A stretch of 32,975 nt of DNA from Ruminococcus sp. (GCA_017523285.1 JAFWWU010000067.1:1-32975), one strand, 5' to 3'. Counted from the first letter of the stretch, positions 1 through 7,883 are shown. Numbers and translations are program-made. Notes: generated by a model from the sequence alone, not told the origin.

Positions 1-294
1 ACTTACGACCAACTCGCTAGAAATCCAGATGATTATAAAGGAGAAAAAGCAAAATTCTATGGTAAGGTAATACAAGTTATTGAGGGAGACAGCGAAATAC
101 AAATTCGTTTAGCTGTTAATGATAATTATGATAAAATAATACTTTGTGGCTACAATCCATCTATAGTACCATCAAGAATACTTAAAGATGATCATATTAC
201 GGTTTATGGTGTTTCTGTCGGTGTTGTAAGCTACGATTCAACTCTCGATGGTCAAATCACTATACCTGGAATGGTACTAGATAAAATCGATTGA
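1..294 (+). CDS. C-terminal part of an OB-fold (tRNA_anti-like) protein, 5' end outside window
   Basis: Frame 1 is open from the first base to TGA at 292-294 and gives 97 residues starting TYDQLARNPDDYKGEKAKFY. The pattern of 'L..NPD.YKG...K..GKV.QV', a short acidic turn, a beta-rich middle and 'D.ITVYG' is typical of the tRNA_anti-like OB-fold domain that ends many Firmicutes zinc-ribbon lipoproteins and membrane proteins. The N-terminus, where a lipobox or zinc ribbon would lie, is missing, so cell location is not visible. No terminator is obvious after the stop; about 110 bases later a separate strong promoter starts the next unit. The family assignment is by pattern recognition and the function is unknown. 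Confidence 0.75.
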   Translation, partial: TYDQLARNPDDYKGEKAKFYGKVIQVIEGDSEIQIRLAVNDNYDKIILCGYNPSIVPSRILKDDHITVYGVSVGVVSYDSTLDGQITIPGMVLDKID

Positions 295-405
295 TAGTTT
301 CATAATTATTAAAAATCCATTATCTTAATGTAATTGCACGAAATTTTAGTTTATAATATAAGAAAACACCATATAAAAATCTTTATTAAAATCTTCATTT
401 CCCCC

Positions 406-434
406 TTGACATCCTCAGAAAAGTATGCTATAAT
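406..434 (+). promoter_or_regulatory. Strong vegetative promoter for rpmE
   Basis: TTGACA at 406-411 and TATAAT at 429-434 are separated by 17 bases, with TGC directly before the -10 (extended -10). This is a perfect housekeeping sigma promoter. It leaves a leader of about 85 bases before rpmE. In that leader TACTAT (485-490) and ATAGTA (500-505) can form a small hairpin just upstream of the ribosome site, which could tune L31 translation (inference). Nothing else is seen in the gap 295-524. Confidence 0.85.
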
Positions 435-524
435 TTATTGTAAATGTATGACGAAAGTACTACTGTCTAAGGAAATTGATGGGCTACTATGGTTTACAAA
501 TAGTAATTGAAAGAGGTGACAATC

Positions 525-728
525 GTGAAAGAGGGTATCCATCCAAATTTTGTAAAGACTACAATTACTTGCCACTGCGGTAATGTAATCGAAACAATGT
601 CTACAAAGGAAAACATCAAGGTTGAAATCTGCTCAAAGTGCCATCCATTCTATACAGGTAAGCAGAAGCTTGTTGATACAGGCGGACGTGTTGACAGATT
701 CAAGAAGCGTTTCAATATGGACAAGTAA
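525..728 (+). CDS. rpmE: Ribosomal protein L31 (bL31, zinc-binding C+ form)
   Basis: The 67-residue product begins MKEGIHPNF, the standard L31 N-terminus. It has the zinc cysteines C16, C18, C36 and C39 (CHC and CSKC), followed by [20 protein letters not shown], the conserved L31 core. The C+ form is the zinc-replete version; its zinc-free paralog is not in this window. The start is taken as GTG at 525 because AGAGGTGAC at 512-520 is a strong ribosome site at the right distance. An in-frame TTG at 507 would add six residues that families do not have. The gene is a single transcription unit with its own promoter at 406-434 and a terminator at 735-756. Confidence 0.95.
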   Translation: MKEGIHPNFVKTTITCHCGNVIETMSTKENIKVEICSKCHPFYTGKQKLVDTGGRVDRFKKRFNMDK

Positions 729-734
729 TTATGC

Positions 735-756
735 GGCGGTCTTTGACCGCCTTTTT
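735..756 (+). terminator. Rho-independent terminator after rpmE
   Basis: GGCGGTC (735-741), loop TTT, GACCGCC (745-751), then five T. It begins seven bases after the rpmE stop and ends 18 bases before the next gene. Confidence 0.9.
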
Positions 757-773
757 ACTTAATAGGAGTCAAT

Positions 774-1406
774 ATGAACTACTTTACTGTTTCCGAGGCT
801 TCCGAAGCCTCTTTTATAGAAAAACGCTCGGAGTTTATCGGCTATATAGCTCCCGTTAAAACAAATGATGAAGCGGTTGAATTTATAAATTCCATTCGTG
901 CAAAGCATAGAAAAGCCAAGCATAACGTCTATGCATATATTCTTAGAAACGATAATATTTCCCGTTATTCCGATGACGGCGAGCCTCAGGGAACGGCAGG
1001 CATGCCTGTTCTCGACGTACTGCAAAAAAGAGGCCTCGTTGACGTATGTATTGTTGTTACAAGATATTTCGGCGGAATACTTCTCGGCGGCGGTGGCCTT
1101 GTAAGAGCCTATTCGCATTGTGCTTCTATCGCCTGCGACAGCGCAAAAATTATGAATATGCGTTCATGCAGCAGGATTTTTCTCGAAATGGATTATAATC
1201 TTTACGGCAAAGTAAGCTATATTCTGCCGAACTTTAAAACTATTACCGTAAACAGCGATTTCGGCGATAACGTAAAGCTTGAGCTTTTTGTAACGGATGA
1301 AATGACTCAGCCACTTAAAACGGAGCTTATTGATATTTCCAACGGAAATATCTCAATTACCGAAGCCGAAAAGTTATTTGCAGATTTTTCTTCAATTAAT
1401 TTTTAA
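774..1406 (+). CDS. YigZ / IMPACT family protein
   Basis: The 210-residue product matches the YigZ family in length and in its two domains. The IMPACT (UPF0029) domain lies at about residues 15-120 and contains the signature run 'AKHRKAKHNVYAY', 'SDDGEPQGTAG' and 'VTRYFGGILLGGGGLVRAY'. A DUF1949-type alpha/beta domain follows at about 135-200. Eukaryotic IMPACT regulates the Gcn2 kinase; the bacterial role is not established, though RNA or ribosome binding is suspected. The start at ATG 774 has AGGAG at 764-768. It sits between the rpmE terminator and a weak hairpin at 1447, so it may be a single-gene unit or read on into dgt. Confidence 0.9.
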   Translation: MNYFTVSEASEASFIEKRSEFIGYIAPVKTNDEAVEFINSIRAKHRKAKHNVYAYILRNDNISRYSDDGEPQGTAGMPVLDVLQKRGLVDVCIVVTRYFGGILLGGGGLVRAYSHCASIACDSAKIMNMRSCSRIFLEMDYNLYGKVSYILPNFKTITVNSDFGDNVKLELFVTDEMTQPLKTELIDISNGNISITEAEKLFADFSSINF

Positions 1407-1446
1407 AAAACAAGAGGATTTTTGTTTTTTGTCGAGTATATATATT

Positions 1447-1470
1447 ACAGAAGTTATTTCTGTCTTTTTT
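1447..1470 (+). terminator. Weak rho-independent terminator after the YigZ gene
   Basis: ACAGAA (1447-1452), loop GTTAT, TTCTGT (1458-1463), then C and six T. The stem is only six AT-rich pairs, so partial readthrough into dgt is likely. No clear promoter for dgt is visible between here and 1499. Confidence 0.45.
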
Positions 1471-1498
1471 CAGATATTTTTAAAATCGGAGGGTATTT

Positions 1499-2494
1499 AT
1501 GAACGTAAGAGAACAGCTTGAAACTATTGAAGCAGGTACTTTAAGCAATTTTGCCTGCACCTCTACAAATCATAAACAGACAAGAAGAATAATCTATGAA
1601 GATCCATGTAATTACCGTACCGATTTTCAACGTGACAGGGATAGAATTCTTCACTGTAATTCTTTCAGACGCTTAAAGCGTAAAACTCAGGTATTTCTCT
1701 CCCCTGTCGGAGATCATTACCGTACACGACTCACTCATACGCTTGAAGTTGCTCAGATTGCAAGAACAATTTCAAGAGCTTTGAAGCTCAATGAAGATCT
1801 CACAGAGGCAATCGCTCTCGGCCACGATCTCGGACATGCTCCTTTCGGTCACTGCGGCGAAGCTATACTCAACGAAATCTGTCCTCACGGCTTCAAGCAT
1901 TATCTCCAGAGTGTTCGTGTTGTAGATTACATAGAAAAACAAGGTAAAGGTCTTAACCTTACTTATGCCGTTAAAAACGGTATTGCATGTCATACAAATC
2001 AGGTTTCATGCACCCGTGAGGGAAATGTTGTTCGTCTTTCAGATAAAATCGCTTATATCAATCACGATATTGAGGATTCAATCCGTGCAAATATCCTTAA
2101 ACCCGAAGAGCTTCCGTTTGACTGCATAAGCGTTCTCGGAGATACAAAATCAAAGAGAATTACAACTCTTATTGCATCAATTATTAAAAACGGCGTATAT
2201 GAAATTAAAATGCACGACAATATCAAAAAGGCTCATGATGATCTCAGGGCTTTCCTTTTCGCAAATGTATACACTAATCCTATTGCAAAGCAGGAAGAAG
2301 AAAAGGTACAGTTTATAATTGAAAGACTCTATGCATATTATAAGGAAAATCCTGATAAGATGCCTGAGGTTTACAGAATGGTTGCTTCAAAAACCGACCT
2401 CGACAGAGGTGTATGCGACTTTATTTCTGGTATGACTGACGGATATGCTATCGACCTCTATACCGAGCTTTTCGTTCCGAAAGCGTGGAAATAA
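1499..2494 (+). CDS. dgt: Deoxyguanosinetriphosphate triphosphohydrolase-like HD protein
   Basis: A 331-residue member of the dGTPase family of HD hydrolases, which cleave dNTPs to the nucleoside and triphosphate. Visible signatures are 'NSFRRLKRKTQVF' (about 54-66), H80 in 'RLTHTLEVAQIAR', the HD pair in 'GHDLGHAPFGH' (H109, D110, H113, H118) and the last metal ligand D182 in 'RLSDKIAYINHDI'. Its length fits the short dGTPase-like subgroup rather than the longer E. coli enzyme. The start at ATG 1499 follows CGGAGGG. Only 15 bases separate it from dnaG. This order (dgt, dnaG, rpoD) is a known Clostridia arrangement that links nucleotide pools, replication priming and transcription. Confidence 0.9.
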   Translation: MNVREQLETIEAGTLSNFACTSTNHKQTRRIIYEDPCNYRTDFQRDRDRILHCNSFRRLKRKTQVFLSPVGDHYRTRLTHTLEVAQIARTISRALKLNEDLTEAIALGHDLGHAPFGHCGEAILNEICPHGFKHYLQSVRVVDYIEKQGKGLNLTYAVKNGIACHTNQVSCTREGNVVRLSDKIAYINHDIEDSIRANILKPEELPFDCISVLGDTKSKRITTLIASIIKNGVYEIKMHDNIKKAHDDLRAFLFANVYTNPIAKQEEEKVQFIIERLYAYYKENPDKMPEVYRMVASKTDLDRGVCDFISGMTDGYAIDLYTELFVPKAWK

Positions 2495-2509
2495 GCGAGG
2501 AACTGTAAT

Positions 2510-4264
2510 ATGACACAGAATGATGAATTTCTGTACCAGCTCAGAATTGCAAATCCTATTGATTCGGTTGTAGGAGCTTATGTAAATCTGATTAAGCGAG
2601 GGCATAATTATGTCTGCTCTTGTCCGTTTCACTCGGAATAAACTCCATCCTGCACAGTATACAATGACAGTCAGAGCTTTTACTGCTTCGGCTGTGGTGC
2701 CGGCGGAGATGTTATTACATTTATTATGAAAATCGAAAATCTTGATTTTCGTGAAGCTATAAATTTTCTTGCCGCCCGTGCGGGACTCACAGTACCTGAG
2801 GACAGAAAGAACAGCGAATATGCTCAGCGAAAAACAAGAATTTATGAAATAAACCGCCTTGCCGCTAATTTTTTCTATAAAAATCTGCTTAAAGGCACTG
2901 ATAAACGAGGACTGCAATATTTTGCACAGCGTAAGCTTTCTCCTCAGACAGTTAAAAAATATGGTCTGGGATTTGCTCCTGACTCATATAATACTCTTTA
3001 TAACAATCTGAAAGAAAATGGTTATAAAGATGATGAAATCATTGACTCATGGCTATGCTCACGTTCTGAAAAAAACGGAAAAATCTATGATATTTTCCGT
3101 AATCGTGTGATGTTTCCGATTATTGACCTCAGAGGAAATGTTATAGGCTTTGGCGGAAGAGTTCTTGATGATTCAAAACCAAAATATCTCAATACAAGCA
3201 AAACTCCTGTTTTTGACAAGGGAAACAATCTTTTCTCGATGAATTTTGCAAAAAATTCTCCCGAAAAAAGAATTATCCTTGCCGAAGGATATATGGATGT
3301 TATTTCTATAAATCAGGCAGGCTTTGAAAATGTAGTTGCTACGCTCGGAACTGCCATAACAGCCGAACAGGCAAGGCTTCTTAGTCATTATGTAAATGAA
3401 GTCATTATCGCCTACGACAGCGATGCTGCAGGACAGACAGCCACCCAGAAAGCTATAAATCACTTCTCAAACGTGGGAATAAATACAAGAATTATTCGTC
3501 TTGAGGGCGCTAAAGACCCCGATGAATACATAAAAAAATTCGGTGCGGCAAAATTCCGTATGCTCCTTGACAGCTCATCTGATGCAAACAATTTTATGCT
3601 TAACAAATGCGAGCTTGGTCTTGACCTTTCAACACAGCAAGGACAGGTTGAATTTCTCAATCGTGCATCAAAGGTTCTTGCAAAAATTGAAAGTCCTCTT
3701 GAACGTGAGGTTTATATTTCAAGAACTGTCAAGAAATGTGATATTTCCGCAGATGTACTTAAAAGTCACATTGAAAATGAAATAAAAAAATCACAAAGGC
3801 TTGAAAAAAAGCTTGAATGGAAGAATATAAAATCCGCATCAGTTATTCCCGACGCTGTAAATCCTATGGCAGCAAAGCTTCCTAAAGAATGCAAGGCAGA
3901 AGAAACTATCATCTGCTGGCTTATGAAGCATCCTGAAAACTGTCTGGAGATTTCTCAGAAAGCTCCCGCTCATTTATTCGTTACGGATTTCAATAAAAGA
4001 ATCTATGAATGTCTGATACGCAAAATGACAGAATATAATTCCTTTACAATTTCAATGCTCTCGGAAGAATTTTCAACCGAAGAAGTGGGAAGAATAACGG
4101 GAATAGAGGCAAAAAAACGAGATGTGGATATAAACGAAAATGTTTTTGCGGATTGTATTGACATTCTGCAGAATTATCATAATACCCCTCATGCTGTAAA
4201 TGGGGAAAATCTGAGCGATAATGATTTAATCGCCTTATTCGAAAACAAACGCAAAAGAAAGTAA
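2510..4264 (+). pseudogene. dnaG: DNA primase DnaG, reading frame interrupted by TAA at codon 44
   Basis: Primase makes RNA primers at replication forks with the DnaB helicase. Reading from ATG 2510 gives a normal N-terminus: zinc ligands C38 and H41 in 'CSCPFHSE' and C59 and C62 in 'FYCFGCGAGGD'. Codon 44, which is Lys in the conserved 'CPFH.EKTPS' motif, is TAA (2639-2641); one A-to-T change from AAA explains it. After it the frame is open to 4264. An uninterrupted frame from ATG 2726 gives 512 residues with the catalytic core and TOPRIM domain ('ILAEGYMDVI', 'AYDSDAAG') and the helicase-binding tail, but no zinc domain and no ribosome site. The gene lies 15 bases after dgt and 15 before rpoD. 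DnaG is essential, so consensus error, readthrough or a truncated but working protein all need to be considered. Confidence 0.9.
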
Positions 4265-4279
4265 AACGGAGGAAATTCA

Positions 4280-5362
4280 ATGGAACCTAAAAAAAATACT
4301 ATTGAAACATTAATGGAACAGGGCAAAACAAACGGTAAGCTCACTACAAAGGAAATTACCGATGCTCTTGAAGAACTCGACTTTGACGTTGACCAGCTTA
4401 ATACTTTCTATGATAACTGCGAAACTCTCAACATTGAAATCGTTGAGGATTTCTCGCTCGATACAGATCTTAAAGTAGGTCTTGACGCTTCACTTACAGA
4501 TGATCTCGAAATGGCTCTTTCTACTGAGGGAATTGCTATTGATGACCCTGTAAAGATTTACCTCAAGGAAATCGGACGTGTTCCGCTTCTTTCACCAGAA
4601 GAAGAAATCGAACTTGCTCAGCGTATGTCAACAGGCGACCCATACGCAAGAAAGCGTCTTTCAGAGGCTAACCTCCGTCTTGTTGTAAGTATTGCAAAAA
4701 AATATGTCGGCAGAGGTATGCAGTTCCTTGATCTTATTCAGGAAGGCAATCTCGGTCTTATCAAAGCTGTTGAAAAATTCGACTACACAAAAGGATTTAA
4801 GTTCTCTACTTACGCTACATGGTGGATAAGACAGGCTATTACAAGAGCTATCGCAGACCAGGCAAGAACTATCCGTATTCCTGTCCACATGGTTGAAACA
4901 ATCACAAAGGTTAAAAAGGTATCAAGCCAGCTTCTCCACGAAAACGGTCACGACCCGACACCTGACGAAATCGCTGAACGTCTTGAAATGTCAGTTGACA
5001 AGGTAAGAGAAATCATGCGTATTGCTCAGGACCCTGTTTCACTTGAAACTCCTATCGGTGAAGAGGAAGACAGCCACCTCGGCGACTTTATCCCTGATGA
5101 TGATGCACCTGCACCGTCAGAAGCTGCAAATCATACTCTTCTCAGAGAACAGCTTAATGAAGTCCTCAATACTCTCACAGAGAGAGAAGCAAAGGTGCTT
5201 AAATTAAGATTCGGTCTTGAGGATGGTAAATCACGCACTCTTGAAGAAGTAGGACAGCGTTTCGAGGTTACAAGAGAACGCATCAGACAGATTGAAGCTA
5301 AAGCACTCAGAAAGCTCCGTCATCCAAGCAGAAGCAAAAAGGTAAAGGATTTTCTTGATTAA
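4280..5362 (+). CDS. rpoD: RNA polymerase primary sigma factor (SigA/RpoD)
   Basis: The 360-residue product has every sigma-70 group 1 block. Region 1.1-like acidic sequence covers about 1-90. Region 1.2 is '[22 protein letters not shown]'. Region 2 contains '[15 protein letters not shown]', '[20 protein letters not shown]' and the -10 reading helix '[18 protein letters not shown]'. Region 3 starts '[10 protein letters not shown]', and region 4.2 is '[21 protein letters not shown]'. The length is that of Bacillus SigA, without the long spacer of E. coli RpoD. The start at ATG 4280 follows CGGAGGAAA. It is the last gene of the dgt–dnaG–rpoD unit and ends at a strong hairpin (5373-5403). The promoters called elsewhere in this window match what this sigma is expected to read. 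Confidence 0.97.
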   Translation: MEPKKNTIETLMEQGKTNGKLTTKEITDALEELDFDVDQLNTFYDNCETLNIEIVEDFSLDTDLKVGLDASLTDDLEMALSTEGIAIDDPVKIYLKEIGRVPLLSPEEEIELAQRMSTGDPYARKRLSEANLRLVVSIAKKYVGRGMQFLDLIQEGNLGLIKAVEKFDYTKGFKFSTYATWWIRQAITRAIADQARTIRIPVHMVETITKVKKVSSQLLHENGHDPTPDEIAERLEMSVDKVREIMRIAQDPVSLETPIGEEEDSHLGDFIPDDDAPAPSEAANHTLLREQLNEVLNTLTEREAKVLKLRFGLEDGKSRTLEEVGQRFEVTRERIRQIEAKALRKLRHPSRSKKVKDFLD

Positions 5363-5372
5363 TAAAAATTAT

Positions 5373-5403
5373 AAGGCTATCGGTTTAAATTTCCGATAGC
5401 CTT
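5373..5403 (+). terminator. Terminator after rpoD, copy 1 of a duplicated hairpin
   Basis: AAGGCTATCGG (5373-5383), loop TTTAAATTT, CCGATAGCCTT (5393-5403), followed by an AT-rich tract. It lies between convergent genes and can act in both directions. The same 31 bases recur exactly at 6253-6283. Confidence 0.85.
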
Positions 5404-5420
5404 ATTTATTATATTATAAA

Positions 5421-5843
5421 TTAAATCTTTTTTACTGCATTTGATATTTTTCCTGCAATAAAAAATGGTGTAACAAAAAATCCTATCATCATAGAAATCC
5501 AAAGTTTGAATACAAAGTAAATCAGCCAACCAACAAGTGGCAAAGAAATAAGAAAACCAAGATTGATTTTTTCAAGAAAATGCCAACCACCAATCGCACA
5601 AGCAATTAGTATTCCTGCAAACATATACGCATTTCCTATCTGAACTGATAATACAAGCAATCCAAACGAAATAAGGTAAACAACAGCAATTATAACTAAT
5701 TTCCCGAGTGGAGATTGTATAAATGATTTAAAGCTTCCGGATTTTTCAGAAGATTCAAATGACACTGCAATTGTTCCTTCATCTCCGCATTCAGGGCATA
5801 ATCCCTCTTCATTAATTTGATTACCGCATTTTGAACAAAACAT
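5421..5843 (-). CDS. Zinc-ribbon membrane protein of unknown function
   Basis: The 140-residue product starts MFCSKCGNQINEEGLCPECG, a zinc ribbon (CSKC and CPEC) at residues 3-20. A polar linker follows, and about three hydrophobic segments lie at roughly 48-66, 70-86 and 95-125. I chose the start at 5843 because AAGGAG lies seven bases upstream on this strand; the frame extends seven codons further without a better ribosome site. It is transcribed divergently from the XRE regulator at 5959, and its -35 box lies inside a palindrome, so repression by that regulator is likely (inference). Zinc-ribbon membrane proteins are common in Clostridia and mostly uncharacterised; no function is claimed. 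Confidence 0.8.
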   Translation of the reverse strand: MFCSKCGNQINEEGLCPECGDEGTIAVSFESSEKSGSFKSFIQSPLGKLVIIAVVYLISFGLLVLSVQIGNAYMFAGILIACAIGGWHFLEKINLGFLISLPLVGWLIYFVFKLWISMMIGFFVTPFFIAGKISNAVKKI

Positions 5844-5876
5844 ATTTTTACTCCTTTTCAACAAAAATCCAATATC

Positions 5877-5926
5877 AGTATACCATAGTATTTAAATATT
5901 GTCAAGCAATATTTATATAATAGTAT
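5877..5926. promoter_or_regulatory. Overlapping divergent promoters with a palindromic operator
   Basis: Minus strand: TTGACA (complement of 5900-5905), 17 bases, TATACT (complement of 5877-5882), with an extended TGG, driving the zinc-ribbon gene. Plus strand: TTGTCA (5899-5904), 16 bases, TAGTAT (5921-5926), a weaker promoter for the XRE gene. Both -35 boxes sit inside a perfect dyad of TAAATATTG (5893-5901), five bases, CAATATTTA (5907-5915). One bound repressor would block both promoters. The minus-strand promoter is firm, the plus-strand one tentative. Confidence 0.75.
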
Positions 5927-5958
5927 TGTAATATTTATTCACAGTATTGGAGGTATAT

Positions 5959-6249
5959 ATGATGTTCGGAGAAAGAATAAAAGAGCTTCGTTTAAATCTT
6001 GGGCTTAATCAGGTAGAATTCAGTAAATTATTGAATGTAACAAAACAAAGTGTCAGCAACTGGGAAAACAATAATATACTTCCGTCAATCGATATGCTTA
6101 TAAATATATCAAAAAAATTTTCTGTAAGTGCAGATTATCTTCTTGGTTTATCTGAAATACCCACACTTAATGTGCAAGATTTAACAACTGAACAAATTAC
6201 ACATTTGCAATTATTAATAAATGATTTGAAAAACACAAATAACCATTAA
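5959..6249 (+). CDS. XRE/Cro-family helix-turn-helix regulator
   Basis: About 96 residues. An HTH_3 domain fills residues 4-63: 'ERIKELRLNLGLNQVEFSKLLNVTKQSVSNWENN' holds the two DNA-reading helices, and 'PSIDMLINISKKFSVSADYLLGL' completes the fold. A short leucine-rich tail may help dimerisation. The ribosome site GGAGG at 5949-5953 fits ATG 5959, or ATG 5962 one codon later. It is divergent from the zinc-ribbon gene and probably represses both itself and that gene through the dyad at 5893-5915. It ends directly at the second copy of the rpoD terminator hairpin. Confidence 0.88.
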   Translation: MMFGERIKELRLNLGLNQVEFSKLLNVTKQSVSNWENNNILPSIDMLINISKKFSVSADYLLGLSEIPTLNVQDLTTEQITHLQLLINDLKNTNNH

Positions 6250-6252
6250 TAA

Positions 6253-6284
6253 AAGGCTATCGGTTTAAATTTCCGATAGCCTTT
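6253..6284 (+). terminator. Terminator after the XRE gene, copy 2 of the duplicated hairpin
   Basis: AAGGCTATCGG (6253-6263), loop TTTAAATTT, CCGATAGCCTT (6273-6283). It is identical over 31 bases to the rpoD terminator at 5373-5403, and both copies are preceded by ATTAATAAAA. It also lies beyond the end of cdd on the other strand. Confidence 0.85.
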
Positions 6285-6288
6285 AGCT

Positions 6289-6693
6289 TTAGCCTTTTAA
6301 TAATTTTTCTTTATTGAACTGATTGGGTAAAAATTCTGAGAATCTATGCTCTCCATCTGAGAGAATTATCATAAAATCAGGCTCGCAGAATTCCGTCATT
6401 ACCTGTAAACACGCACCGCATGGAGTGCACGGAACTGAAAAATTTCTGTCACTGCTTCCGACAACAGCAATTGCTTCAAATTCTGTGCAGTCATCGGAAA
6501 TCGCCTTGAAGAAAGCAGTTCTTTCAGCACATATTGTAAGAGAATAGGAAGAATTCTCTATATTACAGCCTGTGTAAATTTTGCCGTTTCTGGCAAGAAG
6601 TGCCGCACCTACACGAAATCCCGAATAAGGCGAATAAGAATTTTCGGAAGCTGAAATTGCCTTATTTATAAGGTCAGAATATTTCTGTTCCAT
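6289..6693 (-). CDS. cdd: Cytidine deaminase
   Basis: Deaminates cytidine and deoxycytidine in pyrimidine salvage as a small homotetrameric cytosolic zinc enzyme. The 134 residues match the family length. The substrate motif 'GAALLARNGKIYTGCNIENSSY' is followed by the first zinc cysteine and catalytic glutamate in 'CAERTAF' (C55, E57), and then 'PCGAC' with C92 and C95. The residue after C95 is Leu (L96), where the family motif PCGxCRQ normally has Arg. It overlaps the upstream DUF896 gene by one base (TAATG), so the two are translationally coupled. The usual partners in other genomes, era and dgkA, are absent here. Confidence 0.95.
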   Translation of the reverse strand: MEQKYSDLINKAISASENSYSPYSGFRVGAALLARNGKIYTGCNIENSSYSLTICAERTAFFKAISDDCTEFEAIAVVGSSDRNFSVPCTPCGACLQVMTEFCEPDFMIILSDGEHRFSEFLPNQFNKEKLLKG

Positions 6694-6893
6694 TATTTTT
6701 CACCTGCCTTATGCTTTCTGCCATCAGGCTCAACAATATATGTATTATCAAGATGAGATGTAAGACTGCGTCTTATTGATTCTCTGTATTCATTTCTGAG
6801 CTGAGTCTGTTCCTGCTTTTCAGCGTCAGTAAGACCTTCATTTTTTGATTTTTTTGCAAAAAAATTTATTCGCTGTATTTTTTCATCAGTCAT
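6693..6893 (-). CDS. DUF896 (YnzC-like) small protein
   Basis: The 66 residues match DUF896: 'KIQRINFFAKKSKNEGLTDAEKQEQ', then 'LRNEYRESIRRSLTSHLDNT' and a tail 'IVEPDGRKHK'. Family structures are helical hairpins. In Bacillus, paralogs belong to stress (SOS-linked) and sporulation regulons, but the biochemical role is unknown. The start at 6893 follows GAGGT on the minus strand. It is the first gene of a two-gene unit with cdd and has a promoter at 6939-6967. Confidence 0.9.
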   Translation of the reverse strand: MTDEKIQRINFFAKKSKNEGLTDAEKQEQTQLRNEYRESIRRSLTSHLDNTYIVEPDGRKHKAGEK

Positions 6894-6938
6894 ATTTCAT
6901 ACCTCATATTTATTATTTTAATGTATTTCATATATAAC

Positions 6939-6967
6939 ATATTAACATAAATTCATACATATTTCAA
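6939..6967 (-). promoter_or_regulatory. Promoter for the DUF896–cdd unit
   Basis: On the minus strand, TTGAAA (6962-6967) and TAATAT (6939-6944) are 17 bases apart with an extended TGT. The -10 is imperfect (4 of 6). Confidence 0.55.
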
Positions 6968-6975
6968 GTATTAGC

Positions 6976-7004
6976 TACAAAAAATAATTAAAATGTGTTA
7001 TAAT
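6976..7004 (+). promoter_or_regulatory. Promoter for the SDR gene
   Basis: A perfect TATAAT at 6999-7004 has the extended TGT before it. The -35 region at 6976-6981 is poor, as is usual when the -10 is extended. Confidence 0.6.
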
Positions 7005-7041
7005 AAGATTAACGGATTATAATCATAAAAGGAGCATATTT

Positions 7042-7758
7042 ATGAAATACGCAATAGTTACAGGCGGTTCAAGAGGAATAGGTGCTGAAATATGCCGTAA
7101 GCTTTCAGAAAACGGATATTATGTATATATAAATTATAATAATTCAGCAGAAAAGGCAGAAGCTCTTGCAGCTGAAATCGGTGGTAAAGCAGTTAAATTC
7201 GATGTTTCCGATACGCAATCTGTAAAAATTGCAATGAATAGTATACTTAGCGAATGCAAACACATTGATTTGCTCGTAAATAATGCGGGAGTTTCTGAAA
7301 TAGAGCTTTTTAATTTCATTGAACAAGAAAATGCTGACAGAATCCTGAATATTAATCTCAGAGGAACACTCAGTTGCAGTCGTGCAGTAATTTCTTCAAT
7401 GGTTAATCATAAAAGTGGCTGTATTATTAATATATCTTCTATGTGGGGAGAATGCGGAGCTTCCTGTGAAGTGGACTACTCAGCTTCAAAGGCAGGTATT
7501 ATCGGTTTTACAAAAGCTCTTGCTAAGGAACTTGCTCCATCAGGTATAAGAGTAAACTGTGTTTCTCCGGGTTTTATTCTGACCGAAATGAACAAAAAAT
7601 TTACCGAAAGCGAGCTTGAAGAAATCATTGAAGAAATCCCGCTTGGAAAATTCGGAACTACTGCTGATGTTGCAAATGCAGTTGTATTTCTGGCATCTGA
7701 AAATGCCGCTTTTATTACGGGTCAGACGCTTTCTGTGAACGGCGGAATGGTAATTTGA
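7042..7758 (+). CDS. FabG-like short-chain dehydrogenase/reductase
   Basis: A 238-residue classical SDR. The Rossmann motif 'TGGSRGIG' (7-14), 'NNAG' (80-83) and the catalytic tetrad N105, S133, Y146 and K150 (in 'YSASKAG') are all present, along with 'PGFILTEM' and a C-terminal 'GGMVI'. A basic residue after the first glycines (R11) fits NADPH use. It resembles FabG, the 3-oxoacyl-ACP reductase, but it stands alone, away from fatty acid synthesis genes. Stand-alone Firmicutes paralogs of this kind are often assigned as the EF-P 5-aminopentanone reductase (YmfI type), which I consider the likelier job. The start at ATG 7042 follows AAAGGAG. Confidence 0.85.
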   Translation: MKYAIVTGGSRGIGAEICRKLSENGYYVYINYNNSAEKAEALAAEIGGKAVKFDVSDTQSVKIAMNSILSECKHIDLLVNNAGVSEIELFNFIEQENADRILNINLRGTLSCSRAVISSMVNHKSGCIINISSMWGECGASCEVDYSASKAGIIGFTKALAKELAPSGIRVNCVSPGFILTEMNKKFTESELEEIIEEIPLGKFGTTADVANAVVFLASENAAFITGQTLSVNGGMVI

Positions 7759-7854
7759 ATATTGTAAATATGCACAAAACAAGGTTGCAATAATCGTGCA
7801 TTTCTCACAAAACGCCGAATTAAGTGAAAAAATGATGATATTTTGTTTTTTCGC

Positions 7855-7883
7855 TTGCAGAAAAATTTTTATTGTGATATATT
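7855..7883 (+). promoter_or_regulatory. Promoter for the LtaS-like gene
   Basis: TTGCAG (7855-7860), 17 bases, TATATT (7878-7883) with an extended TGA. Just upstream, AAGTGAAAAAA (7822-7832) can pair with TTTTTTCGCTT (7846-7856) to form an 11-pair hairpin that may end SDR transcripts, although no T run follows it. Nothing else is seen in the gap 7759-7958. Confidence 0.55.

Noticed and set aside
507-524. TTG at 507 as the rpmE start
   Set aside because: The strong ribosome site at 512-520 would lie inside the coding sequence; GTG 525 gives the standard L31 N-terminus.
759-1118. Minus-strand open frame opposite the YigZ-family gene
   Set aside because: It has no ribosome site or recognisable domain and lies wholly under a well-supported gene; the same holds for many other frames on the opposite strand of genes here.
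2726-4264. A shorter dnaG product starting at ATG 2726 as the normal gene
   Set aside because: It lacks a ribosome site and the zinc domain, while a full zinc domain with correct spacing is encoded in frame just upstream and broken only by one codon.
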